DNA of 10,359 nt from JBBSEZ01 sp038239195 (GTDB lineage: Bacteria > Planctomycetota > Planctomycetia > Gemmatales > Gemmataceae). The position numbers and the translations under genes are program-made. Positions 1 to 6,903 of the stretch are shown here, piece by piece. A model generated the notes under the pieces. It saw only the letters and a program-made list of their open reading frames with translations, had not been told where the DNA came from and made no database searches. Position 1 is the stretch's first letter, and every line of letters begins with the position of its first letter. The DNA is taken from NCBI GenBank assembly GCA_038239195.1, contig JBBSEZ010000360.1:1-10359 (forward strand), in the 5' to 3' direction.

Positions 1-49
1 AGTCTTCGAGGCCCACGCGGAACCTCACCTCGCGTGGGCCTCGAAGACT
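1..49 (-). terminator. Perfect 19-bp inverted repeat, probable terminator
   Basis: Bases 1-19 (AGTCTTCGAGGCCCACGCG) are the exact reverse complement of bases 31-49, with an 11-nt loop between. The stem may continue past the left edge of the window. It lies 38 nt beyond the stop codon of the leftward membrane-protein gene, so a terminator for that transcript is the simplest reading. No T-tract follows on the plus strand. On the minus strand any T-tract would lie outside the window, so an intrinsic terminator is not proven. A dispersed palindromic element is the alternative. Confidence 0.5.
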
Positions 50-87
50 CGGCCCACCCTACGATCTCGATCGGGGCTTTGGCGCGG

Positions 88-1101
88 CTACAGCGCCCGC
101 AGCAGGAAGGGCACCTCGGCGAGGACGTGGAGCATGGCCACGGTGAAGTAGACGGTGCGCGTCGTGGTGTAGTCGGCGAGGAAGCAGCCCCACAGCACGA
201 CCACCACGGCCAGCCCGAACGCCAGGAACAGCGCCAGTCCGGCCCGCCAGGTCAGCGAGCGGCGCGCCATCGGCACCGCGTCGAGCTTCCACGGCAGCGC
301 GCGCAGGCCGACGAGAGGCATGGCGGCGATCCACACTCCGTAATGGAGCATTTCGAGGAAGGTGTGGGTGGCGACGAGCAGGTGCGAGGAGAGGGCCGGC
401 AAGATGCTGGCCCCGGCGTGGTCGGCGATGCGATCCGTCAACTCGTCGCCCGCCACGGGCAGCGGCGGGGCGCCCGCCAGGCGCCACCACAACAGGCCGA
501 GGAACAGCGGCAAGGTCGCCAGGCAGGCGTGGTAGGCGGGGCGCCACTCGGGCCGGCTGCGCCTCAGCTCGCGGTCGAGCAGCCAGAGCGCCAGCAGCGG
601 GTGCAGGTAGACGATGGCCAGGCCCCAGGCGGTGGGCATCGCCCAGACCAGGGCGATGAGGAGGAAGGCGACCGGCCAGGCCCACGCCCATTCGCGGCGC
701 GGGTTCTGGCGGCTGCGCAAGTGGACGAGCGCCGCGATCCACAGGAGAAGAGCGGTGTTCAGCAGCGCGGAGGCTTGCTGCCAGGTGTTCTCGGCGAGTT
801 GCCCGCGCTCGGCCGACCAGATGAGGGCGCAGAAGCCGGCGGTCAGGCCGAAGATGCCGGCGAAGGCGAGCAGGAAGAAGCCGCGCAGCCGGCCCCAGCG
901 GGCCGGCATGCGCGAGAGGAAGTAGCGGGCCTCGAGCCAGTTGTGCGGGCCGGCGAACAGGAAGACCGTCACGATCGAGAAGCGCACCGGGGCCCACCCG
1001 GCCAGGACGGCCGCCCCCACCGCCACCCCCAGGGCAGCGCAGACGAAGCCGAGCGGCGTGGCGGCGCGGTCGGCCGGGACGAGAGAAACGGACTGGCTCA
1101 C
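88..1101 (-). CDS. Polytopic membrane protein with three H-x3-E motifs, function unknown
   Basis: A 337-residue integral membrane protein of unknown function with about eight or nine hydrophobic helices, roughly at residues 17-37, 42-62, 72-95, 110-128, 142-176 (one or two helices), 192-208, 236-264, 286-309 and 316-335. Three helices carry His and Glu one turn apart: HNWLE (53-57) within FAGPHNWLEARYFL, HTFLE (246-250, with His240 and His253 beside it), and HVLAE (325-329). Together these could bind a metal or cofactor in the membrane, but that is inference. I chose the GTG at 1101 because GGAG precedes it by about 7 nt. The in-frame GTG at 1122, adding MAPWRRP, is the alternative. The gene follows the signal-peptide protein at 1133-1705 by about 30 nt, so the two are probably co-transcribed. 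I do not recognise a named family. Confidence 0.85.
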   Translation of the reverse strand: MSQSVSLVPADRAATPLGFVCAALGVAVGAAVLAGWAPVRFSIVTVFLFAGPHNWLEARYFLSRMPARWGRLRGFFLLAFAGIFGLTAGFCALIWSAERGQLAENTWQQASALLNTALLLWIAALVHLRSRQNPRREWAWAWPVAFLLIALVWAMPTAWGLAIVYLHPLLALWLLDRELRRSRPEWRPAYHACLATLPLFLGLLWWRLAGAPPLPVAGDELTDRIADHAGASILPALSSHLLVATHTFLEMLHYGVWIAAMPLVGLRALPWKLDAVPMARRSLTWRAGLALFLAFGLAVVVVLWGCFLADYTTTRTVYFTVAMLHVLAEVPFLLRAL

Positions 1102-1132
1102 GGGTCGTCTCCACGGGGCCACAGAGGAGGCG

Positions 1133-1705
1133 TCATTCCTCCGGGGCCACCTTCTTCTCAGCGTCTGCCCTTGCCCGGGGCGGATTGACCAGCATCTTCT
1201 TGCTGACGACTAGCCGGACGGCGTCGCCATTCTCGACGATCTTCAACGTCACCTTGTCCGAGTGATGGACGCCGGCGGGCAGGGCGATCGTGATTTCCTT
1301 GTCCTTCGGCTTGGGCCGGGGCCGAACGAGGTCGGCGTAGGCGGCGCCGCTAAACGTCAGCAACGACACCACGAGGAGGCTCGCGGCGACCTTTCGGCCG
1401 CGCTTCGACAGCCACAGCCCGCCCGAGACGAAGGCGAACGAGAGGGCGAGGCCAGCGACCACGGTGGGCACGTTGGCGGCGCCGAAGCCGGGCCTGCGGG
1501 GGGCCGGGCCGACGAGGAGGCCGCGCGGCACTTCGAGGCGCGGCTGGGTGGCCTTGTCATCGAGGACGACGACGAACTTCACGTCTTTCGTCTCCGGCTT
1601 CAACGCCGGTGGGGCTGGGAAGAGAGGGGCGCCGTTGGCGTGGGCGAAAGAGACCGCCCCGCCCAGCACCAACAACGACAGACAAGCAATCGACCAGGGC
1701 CTCAT
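1133..1705 (-). CDS. Signal-peptide protein with two membrane segments and an internal duplication
   Basis: A 190-residue exported or membrane protein of unknown function. It opens with a signal peptide (residues 1-23, hydrophobic core SIACLSLLVLGGAVSF, likely cut after AHA). A first beta-rich domain (about 24-79) follows, then a membrane helix (80-99), a basic turn KRGRK, a second helix (105-124), and a second beta-rich domain (about 137-178). The basic turn should face the cytoplasm, putting both domains on the outer face. Residues 43-70 align without gaps to 151-178, sharing the pattern R-L-x-V-x-[RK]-x-[LM]-L-V-x-P, which suggests duplication. The ATG at 1705 is chosen because GGGAGG precedes it by 8 nt and the signal peptide starts right there; the frame stays open to an ATG at 1747. 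It is the promoter-proximal gene of a pair with the membrane protein at 88-1101 and may be its partner. Confidence 0.8.
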   Translation of the reverse strand: MRPWSIACLSLLVLGGAVSFAHANGAPLFPAPPALKPETKDVKFVVVLDDKATQPRLEVPRGLLVGPAPRRPGFGAANVPTVVAGLALSFAFVSGGLWLSKRGRKVAASLLVVSLLTFSGAAYADLVRPRPKPKDKEITIALPAGVHHSDKVTLKIVENGDAVRLVVSKKMLVNPPRARADAEKKVAPEE

Positions 1706-1837
1706 CAGACCATCCTCCCAGAGGAGCACGTTCCCGAACCTTCGCATTCTACCGGGGCCGGCGCGGCATAACAGCCCAAGTCACGTAACATGATGGCTTG
1801 CGGCCCCCTCTCAGCGCACTCCCGAGGTGCTTCTCGC
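1706..1837. promoter_or_regulatory. Divergent intergenic spacer, probable back-to-back promoters
   Basis: This 132-bp spacer separates two divergent starts (1705 minus, 1838 plus), so both promoters should lie here. On the minus strand TAGAAT at 1751-1746 resembles a -10 hexamer about 40 nt before the start codon, but no good -35 lies at the right distance. I see no clear plus-strand promoter and no convincing operator palindrome. Confidence 0.3.
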
Positions 1838-2686
1838 ATGGCTCTCTTCTACGATCCCCGCGACGACTCTTACCACCAACGCATCGGCAGCCGCATCCTC
1901 TACTGGCTCGACGACCTCGGCGCCTTGCCCCTCAACGAAGCGCCTCCGTCTGCGGCCGGCTTCCTCTTCGCCGGCGCCCGCCCGCTCGACGACTACGTTC
2001 GCCTCGTAGCTCGTTGCCCCCACCTTCGCGACCGCCCCGACGAACGCGCGCCCTTGCTCCGTCTCGACGGCGTGCTGTCCACCCTCGAGCGCGCCGGCGT
2101 CGCCGTTCTCTCTCCGCGCACCTGGGCCCTCCCTCTCGACGCTCCACTTCCGGGCGACCTCACCTTTCCCCTCTTCGTCCGCACGGCGGAGTCGTCGTGG
2201 AAGAAGGGCGGCCGCATTTCGCACGTACGAACGCCGGACGAACTGGAGGCCGAGGCCGCCGCGCTGCGTCGCGCCCTCGGCTGGGACGCCATTATTCTCG
2301 CCCGCCAATGGCTCGATCTGGCCAAGGCGGGAGAAGGGCGCTATGGCCCCGTCGCGCAAGAGGTGCGCACCTGGATCGTGGACGGCGCTCCCGCCGCCTG
2401 GTCGTTCCACCATCTCCACGTGGTCGCGAAACCGAAAGGCTTTCCTCTTTCGGGCGAAGACCTGGCGACGCTGGCGAGCAAGGCCCGTCAGGTGGGCTTG
2501 GCCTTTCGCTCGCGGCTGGTGGCGGCCGACTTCGCGCGCGGGGTAGATGGCCGTTGGTGGTTCATCGAGGCGGGCCTCGGGAGCTGCGCGGGCACCGACC
2601 ACGAGGCGGTCTTCAAGGCCGTCGCGCGCCGGCTCGAGGGCGAGATCGCCGCCCCCGTCGCGGATCGGGTCGGCGGCCCTCTGTAA
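1838..2686 (+). CDS. ATP-grasp domain protein, R2K-like clade
   Basis: A 282-residue cytoplasmic protein that looks like a divergent ATP-grasp enzyme of the R2K type. Such enzymes couple ATP hydrolysis to ligation of a carboxylate to an amine; the substrate cannot be read from the sequence. Visible marks are LFVRTAESSWKKGGR (residues 112-126) with Arg115 and Lys122/123 as likely nucleotide contacts, the E-V-R-T-W strand at 175-179, and the C-terminal Mg-binding pair Asp231 and Glu244 in AADFARGVDGRWWFIEAG. The usual E-x-N of ATP-grasp proteins is E-A-G here, as in divergent clades. The ATG at 1838 is preferred: GAGG lies about 11 nt upstream and the protein looks family-like from MALFYDPRDD. 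The frame is open back to ATG codons at 1790 and 1793, which would add about 16 low-complexity residues. Its neighbours do not indicate a pathway. Confidence 0.75.
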   Translation: MALFYDPRDDSYHQRIGSRILYWLDDLGALPLNEAPPSAAGFLFAGARPLDDYVRLVARCPHLRDRPDERAPLLRLDGVLSTLERAGVAVLSPRTWALPLDAPLPGDLTFPLFVRTAESSWKKGGRISHVRTPDELEAEAAALRRALGWDAIILARQWLDLAKAGEGRYGPVAQEVRTWIVDGAPAAWSFHHLHVVAKPKGFPLSGEDLATLASKARQVGLAFRSRLVAADFARGVDGRWWFIEAGLGSCAGTDHEAVFKAVARRLEGEIAAPVADRVGGPL

Positions 2687-2691
2687 CAGGT

Positions 2692-2750
2692 CGGCGGCGA
2701 AAGGGGCCCCCCGTCTGCTATACAAGCAGAGGACCTGGCCCACGCCGCCG
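2692..2750 (+). promoter_or_regulatory. Nested stem-loop in the leader of the flavoprotein gene
   Basis: CGGCGGCG at 2692-2699 pairs perfectly with CGCCGCCG at 2743-2750. Inside it TCTGCT (2714-2719) pairs with AGCAGA (2725-2730) around a 5-nt loop. The right arm of the outer stem ends one base before the AGGAGG ribosome binding site of the gene at 2767. It could be a weak terminator for the upstream gene or a fold that limits ribosome access. In DNA this GC-rich an 8-bp match can also arise by chance. Confidence 0.3.
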
Positions 2751-2766
2751 CAGGAGGCCACTCGAG

Positions 2767-4284
2767 ATGGAAATCGCCGTTCTCCCTGCCGACGAACACA
2801 ACGCCCGCCTCGTCGCCAACCTCCACCCGCCCAACTGGACCAACCCGGCCCCCGCGCCGCACTACAACCTCGTGGTGATCGGCGGAGGCCCGGCGGGGCT
2901 CGTGGCGGCGGCGGGGGCAGCGGGGCTCGGCGCCAAGGTGGCCCTGGTCGAGCGCGGCCTCCTGGGCGGGGATTGCCTCAACGTCGGCTGCGTCCCGTCC
3001 AAGGCCCTCCTGCGCGCGGCGCGCGCCGCCGCCGAGGTGCGCGACGCCGGGCGGTTCGGCGTGCGCGTCCCGGAAGGCATGTCGGTGGACTTCCCCGCCG
3101 TGATGGAGCGCGTGCGCCGGGTGCGCGCCGAGCTCAGCCCCCACGACTCGGCCGCGCGCTTCCGCGGGCTGGGCATCGACGTCTTCCTCGGCGAAGGTCG
3201 ATTCATCGGGCCCGACAAGGTCGAGGTGGCGGGCCAGGCGCTTCCCTTCTCGCGTGCCGTCCTCGCCACGGGAGGGCGCGCGGCCAGCCCGCCCATCCCC
3301 GGCCTGAACGAGGCCGGCTTCCTGACCAACGAGACGGTCTTCGCGCTCACGGACCTGCCGGCCCGCCTGGCGGTGATCGGCGCCGGGCCCATCGGCTGCG
3401 AGTTGGCCCAGGCGTTCGCCCGGCTGGGGGCGCGCGTCTTCCTGCTCGACGTGGAGCGCCAGGTGTTGCCGCGCGAGGACGCCGACGCCGCCGAACTGGT
3501 CGCGAGCTCCCTGACGCGCGACGGGGTGACGATGCGCCTGGGCGCTTCGATCCGGGCCGTCGAACGCCGGCCGGGCGGGAAGGCGGTCTTGCTAACAGGG
3601 CCCCCCGAGGAGGAGATCGTCGTGGACGAGGTGCTCGTCGCGGCAGGGCGCAAGCCCAACGTCGAGGGGCTGGGGCTGGAGGCGGCGGGGGTGGTGTACG
3701 ACCCGCGCAAGGGCGTCACCGTCAACGATCGGCTGCGGACGACCAACGCGCGCGTCTACGCGGCCGGCGACGTCTGTTCGCGCTACCAGTTCACCCACGC
3801 CGCCGATGCGATGGCGCGCGTGGTCCTTCAGAACGCGCTTTTCGCTCCTCTGTCCGGCGGCAAGGCCAGCGCCCTGACGATCCCGTGGTGTACCTATACG
3901 AGCCCGGAGGTCGCCCGCGTCGGGCTGTCCGAGCGCGAGGCGAAGGAGCAGGGCGTCGCGGTGGACGTCTTCACGCAGGCCCTGTCGGAAGTGGATCGGG
4001 CGGTCCTCGACGGCGAGACGGCTGGCTTCGCCCGGGTGCTGGTGAGGAAGGGAACCGACCGGATCGCGGGGGCGACCATCGTGGCGGCGCACGCGGGCGA
4101 AATGATCGCGGAGGTGACGCTGGCGATGACGGGCAAGCTGGGGCTGGGGACGATCGCGAAGACGATTCACCCGTACCCCACGCAGGCGGAGGCGCTGAAG
4201 AAGGTGGGCGACGCCTACAACCGCACGCGGCTGACGCCGCGGGTGGCGTGGCTGTTTCGCAAGTGGCTGGCGTGGATGCGGTGA
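2767..4284 (+). CDS. MerA/dihydrolipoamide dehydrogenase-type FAD disulfide oxidoreductase
   Basis: A 505-residue class I pyridine-nucleotide disulfide oxidoreductase, using FAD, a redox-active disulfide and NAD(P)H. In order: a short extension with DEHNARLVANLHPPNW (9-24), the FAD Rossmann motif VIGGGPAG (36-43), the redox disulfide GGDCLNVGCVPSK with Cys69 and Cys74, the NAD(P) motif GAGPIGCE (205-212), the second FAD motif AAGDV (332-336), and the dimerisation domain with HPYPTQAE (468-475). Tyr470 stands where dihydrolipoamide dehydrogenases have the catalytic His; MerA also has Tyr there. Unlike true mercuric reductase, it has no N-terminal HMA domain and no C-terminal vicinal cysteine pair. 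Databases often label such proteins 'mercuric reductase', but the substrate is unknown and no mer genes are nearby. The ATG at 2767 follows AGGAGG by 9 nt. I am sure of the fold and cofactors, not of the substrate. Confidence 0.93.
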   Translation: MEIAVLPADEHNARLVANLHPPNWTNPAPAPHYNLVVIGGGPAGLVAAAGAAGLGAKVALVERGLLGGDCLNVGCVPSKALLRAARAAAEVRDAGRFGVRVPEGMSVDFPAVMERVRRVRAELSPHDSAARFRGLGIDVFLGEGRFIGPDKVEVAGQALPFSRAVLATGGRAASPPIPGLNEAGFLTNETVFALTDLPARLAVIGAGPIGCELAQAFARLGARVFLLDVERQVLPREDADAAELVASSLTRDGVTMRLGASIRAVERRPGGKAVLLTGPPEEEIVVDEVLVAAGRKPNVEGLGLEAAGVVYDPRKGVTVNDRLRTTNARVYAAGDVCSRYQFTHAADAMARVVLQNALFAPLSGGKASALTIPWCTYTSPEVARVGLSEREAKEQGVAVDVFTQALSEVDRAVLDGETAGFARVLVRKGTDRIAGATIVAAHAGEMIAEVTLAMTGKLGLGTIAKTIHPYPTQAEALKKVGDAYNRTRLTPRVAWLFRKWLAWMR

Positions 4285-4391
4285 GGGAGAACCGGCCCGA
4301 GGGAGGCGCGGACGGGGAACAGCAGCCCGGAGCGCAAGCGAGGGACCAACTTGTCTACTCCGCCTTCTCCCGGCGCCTGGAAATAACGACC

Positions 4392-5717
4392 ATGAGCGCC
4401 GAAGCCGGCCTGCTCTCTGCCATCCTCGAAGCCCCCGAGGACGATGCGCCCCGACTCATCTGCGCCGACTGGCTCGACGAGCACGACCAGCCCGACCGCG
4501 CCGAATTCGTGCGCACCCAGATCGAACTGGCCCGCCTCCCCGCCGACGACGCGCGCCGCCCTGCCCTCGCCCTGCGCGAGGCCGAGTTGTGGGCCAACCA
4601 CGGCGAGGCGTGGCGCCGAGGGCTGCCGAAATGGGCCCGCAAAGGGGCCGTCTTTCACCGCGGCTTTCTCACCGGGCTGCGCTGCACGCTCGCCCAGTGG
4701 CTCCAGGCAGCGCCGCGCCTCCGCCGCCAGGCGCCGATCCAGTGGCTCGAATTGACGTGCCATTCGCCCGAGAAGATGATCGTCCTGGCGGCCTCTCCTC
4801 ACGTGGCGCCCGTCACGCTCCTGAACCTGGGAGCCGTCAAGCTGGCGTCCGTTCGGGCGCTGGCGAGCTCGCCGCACCTGGCCAACCTGGAGCTTCTCAA
4901 TTTGCGGCGAGCCGCGACCGGCTTTCGACACGGCGAGGCCGTCGCGGAGGCGCTCGCGAGCTCGCCGCACCTGGGCCGGCTCCGCGTCCTCAGCCTGGGC
5001 TGGGGCGAGGTCCACGAGGCCGGGTGCCGGGCCCTGGCGACCTCCCCCCATTTGACGCGCCTGACAACCCTCGACCTGGAGCGGAGCAACGTCGACGACG
5101 CGGGAGCGGAGGCGCTGTCCGGCCCCGCGCACGCCAACCTGGGCCACCTCGACCTCGGTAACAACAACCTGACTGCCCGGGGCGCGGCAGCGCTGGCGTC
5201 CTCGCCGCACCTGGCCAACCTCCGCTGCCTCAACCTGCGCTGGAACCGGGTTGGCCCGGAGGGGACGACGGCCCTCGCGACCTCGCCCCACTTGACGCGA
5301 CTGACGCGCCTCAACCTGCACGCCAATTCGATCGGCACCGAGGGGGCCCGCGCCCTGGCCGTGAGCCCCGGGCTGGCCGGCTTGACCGAGTTGTGCCTCT
5401 ACTCCTGTCAAATCGGCGACGAGGGGGTGAGGGCGCTGGCGGAGTCGCCTTACCTCAAGGGCCTGCAAACGCTCGACCTGAGCGGCAACGGTCTGACCGA
5501 GGAGAGCGTGCGGGCCCTGACTTCGTCCCCGAACTTTGCCAACCTGACGCGCTTGCACCTGGGCCTCCCGACCGACGAGGGCCCGCTCAAGGAGCAACTC
5601 CTGGCCGCGCCGCGCCTGCCCCGCCTGCGTACGGTGAACCTGCTCCAGCCGTGCTGGTCGCCGACGGGCGTTGAGGAGCTCCTGAGCGAACGGTTCGGGT
5701 CGCTCGGCCGGCGCTGA
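4392..5717 (+). CDS. TIGR02996 domain plus leucine-rich-repeat protein
   Basis: A 441-residue protein, apparently cytoplasmic since I see no signal peptide or membrane helix. Residues 5-48 match the TIGR02996 repeat-companion domain (LICADWLDEHDQPDRAEFVR), known as an N-terminal module of paralogous repeat proteins in Gemmata and some myxobacteria. A linker (about 50-115) leads to a solenoid of roughly ten ribonuclease-inhibitor-like leucine-rich repeats (about 116-410), with consensus L-x-x-L-N-L-x-x-N-x-[IVL]-G-x-E-G-x-x-A-L-A-x-S-P-x-L. Such solenoids normally bind proteins; I cannot name a partner. The ATG at 4392 is chosen because the TIGR02996 motif begins right after it. Its ribosome binding site is weak (GGAAA). 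The reading frame is open far upstream, but that stretch is the out-of-frame shadow of the flavoprotein gene. Confidence 0.9.
   Translation: MSAEAGLLSAILEAPEDDAPRLICADWLDEHDQPDRAEFVRTQIELARLPADDARRPALALREAELWANHGEAWRRGLPKWARKGAVFHRGFLTGLRCTLAQWLQAAPRLRRQAPIQWLELTCHSPEKMIVLAASPHVAPVTLLNLGAVKLASVRALASSPHLANLELLNLRRAATGFRHGEAVAEALASSPHLGRLRVLSLGWGEVHEAGCRALATSPHLTRLTTLDLERSNVDDAGAEALSGPAHANLGHLDLGNNNLTARGAAALASSPHLANLRCLNLRWNRVGPEGTTALATSPHLTRLTRLNLHANSIGTEGARALAVSPGLAGLTELCLYSCQIGDEGVRALAESPYLKGLQTLDLSGNGLTEESVRALTSSPNFANLTRLHLGLPTDEGPLKEQLLAAPRLPRLRTVNLLQPCWSPTGVEELLSERFGSLGRR
4788..5612 (+). repeat. In-frame leucine-rich repeat array, 27-residue period
   Basis: The S-P-[HGYN]-L box recurs with its proline (or equivalent) at residues 136, 161, 192, 219, 245, 272, 299, 326, 353, 380 and 407. 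The last seven spacings, counting from 245 on, average exactly 27 residues (81 bp), and the earlier ones vary from 25 to 31. Some units are also close at the DNA level: GAGCTCGCCGCACCTGG occurs near 4865 and again near 4958, and CTCGCCGCACCTGGCCAACCT near 5201. Regular spacing and near-identical boxes suggest growth by unit duplication. Confidence 0.85.
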
Positions 5718-5739
5718 CCCGGCATGGGGCCCGCTCGGG

Positions 5740-5768
5740 TTGCCTTCCACGCCTCCTTCGAGGACAAT
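5740..5768 (+). promoter_or_regulatory. Candidate sigma70-type promoter for the Rieske oxygenase
   Basis: TTGCCT (5740-5745) and GACAAT (5763-5768) are separated by exactly 17 bp, and each matches its consensus hexamer at 4 of 6 bases. Transcription from it would start near 5775 and leave a leader of about 20 nt with AAGGAG at 5785-5790. Chance matches are possible, and no start site is known. Confidence 0.35.
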
Positions 5769-5796
5769 GAGCCGGTGCCATCGCAAGGAGCCGACG

Positions 5797-6903
5797 ATGC
5801 CAACTCGACTGGACGAGCAACTGCGCCTGTTCGACCCCTCCCTGCCCCTGGAGCGGGCCCACACGATCCCGGCGTCGTGGTACTTGGGCCCCGACGTGTA
5901 CGACGCCGAGGTTCGCGCCGTGTTCGCCAACACCTGGCAGGCCATCGGCCGTACCGATCAGGTCGCCGAGCCCGGCTCCTACTTCACCGCCGACCTCGTC
6001 GGCGAGCCGATCCTGGTGGTGCGCGACGGCGAGGGCGCGCTGCGCGCCTTCTCGAACGTGTGCCGGCACCGGGCGGCGCGCGTGATGTGCGAGGAGCAGG
6101 GCAAGGCCACGCGCCTGCGCTGCCGCTACCACGGGTGGACCTACGACCTGAGCGGCCGGCTGCGCGGCACGCCCGAGTTCGATGGCGTCGCCGACTTCTG
6201 CCGCGAAGACCACGGCCTCCCGCCGCTCAACGTCACCACCTGGGGGCCCATTGTCTGGGTACATCTGGGCGCCTCCCCGCCGCCCCTGGAGGAGCAGATC
6301 GGCCCTCTGATGGAGCGCACCAAAGGGCTCGGGATGGAGCAATTGCACTTCGTGGCCCGGCGCGACTACAAGCTGGCTTGCAACTGGAAGGTGTTCGTCG
6401 ATAACTACCTCGACGGCGGGTATCACGTCAACACGATCCACCCGGGACTGGCCGGCGTCCTCGATTACAGCAAGTACCGGAGCGAGATACTCGGCCAAAC
6501 GAGCGTGCAGATCAGCCCGCTGGTGCGGAAGGCCGACGCCGACCCGGCGGTGCAGGGGGTGCGGGCCGGGGACAACGCCTATTACTGGTGGGCGTTCCCC
6601 AACGTGATGCTCAACCTCTACCAGGGCGTGATGGACGTCAACTACGTCCTCCCCCTTGGGCCGCAGGAGTGCCGCGTCGTCTTCGACTTCTACTTCGCCG
6701 ACACGGAGGGGGAGGAGGCGCAGCGCTTCATCCGCGAGAGCACGGCGGTCGGGCACCAGATCCAGCTCGAGGACGTGGGCATCTGCGAGGAGGTCCAGCG
6801 CGGGCTGGCGAGCCGGTCGTTCGACACCGGGCGGTTCAGCGTGCGCCGCGAGGCAGCGGGGCATCACTTCCATCAGGTGCTGGCGCGGAAGCTGACCAGT
6901 TAG
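5797..6903 (+). CDS. Rieske non-haem iron oxygenase, alpha subunit, choline-monooxygenase-like
   Basis: A 368-residue Rieske oxygenase catalytic subunit. It would take electrons through a [2Fe-2S] cluster to a mononuclear iron and hydroxylate or demethylate a small organic substrate. The Rieske ligands are Cys89, His91, Cys109 and His112 (C-R-H ... C-R-Y-H-G-W). The catalytic iron site is in NWKVFVDNYLDGGYHVNTIH, with His210 and His215, and Asp206 as likely electron-transfer bridge; Asp326 in QLEDVGICEEVQRGL is the likely third ligand. DNYLDGGYHV and the C-terminal GRFSVRREAAGHHFH resemble choline monooxygenase and related quaternary-amine oxygenases, but the substrate is not proven. No reductase, ferredoxin or beta subunit lies nearby, so its electron donor must be encoded elsewhere. 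The ATG at 5797 follows AAGGAG by 6 nt, which decides it over an in-frame ATG at 5740. The gene meets the four-gene minus-strand cluster tail to tail, 74 bp apart. Confidence 0.93.
   Translation: MPTRLDEQLRLFDPSLPLERAHTIPASWYLGPDVYDAEVRAVFANTWQAIGRTDQVAEPGSYFTADLVGEPILVVRDGEGALRAFSNVCRHRAARVMCEEQGKATRLRCRYHGWTYDLSGRLRGTPEFDGVADFCREDHGLPPLNVTTWGPIVWVHLGASPPPLEEQIGPLMERTKGLGMEQLHFVARRDYKLACNWKVFVDNYLDGGYHVNTIHPGLAGVLDYSKYRSEILGQTSVQISPLVRKADADPAVQGVRAGDNAYYWWAFPNVMLNLYQGVMDVNYVLPLGPQECRVVFDFYFADTEGEEAQRFIRESTAVGHQIQLEDVGICEEVQRGLASRSFDTGRFSVRREAAGHHFHQVLARKLTS

Noticed and set aside
34..1188. A 384-codon plus-strand open frame antisense to the membrane protein
   Set aside because: Its translation is low-complexity (Gly, Arg, Glu, Gln, Pro rich) with no domain, and it is opposite a frame with clear membrane helices and a signal-peptide partner. 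Long open antisense frames are expected in GC-rich coding DNA.
2767..4284. Calling the flavoprotein true MerA within a mercury resistance operon
   Set aside because: No HMA domain, no C-terminal vicinal cysteines, and no merR, merT or merP nearby.
2547..4391. Upstream extension of the leucine-rich-repeat frame giving a 1056-residue protein
   Set aside because: This part is the out-of-frame shadow of the flavoprotein reductase. The TIGR02996 motif, normally N-terminal, begins just after the ATG at 4392.
4788..5612. CRISPR-like or intergenic tandem repeat
   Set aside because: The periodicity is in frame at 81 bp and encodes a leucine-rich-repeat consensus; there are no conserved repeats with unique spacers.
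4215..5945. A 576-codon minus-strand open frame antisense to the leucine-rich-repeat gene
   Set aside because: It spans two real plus-strand genes and the spacer between them, and its periodic Gln/Arg/Gly pattern mirrors the repeats on the other strand.
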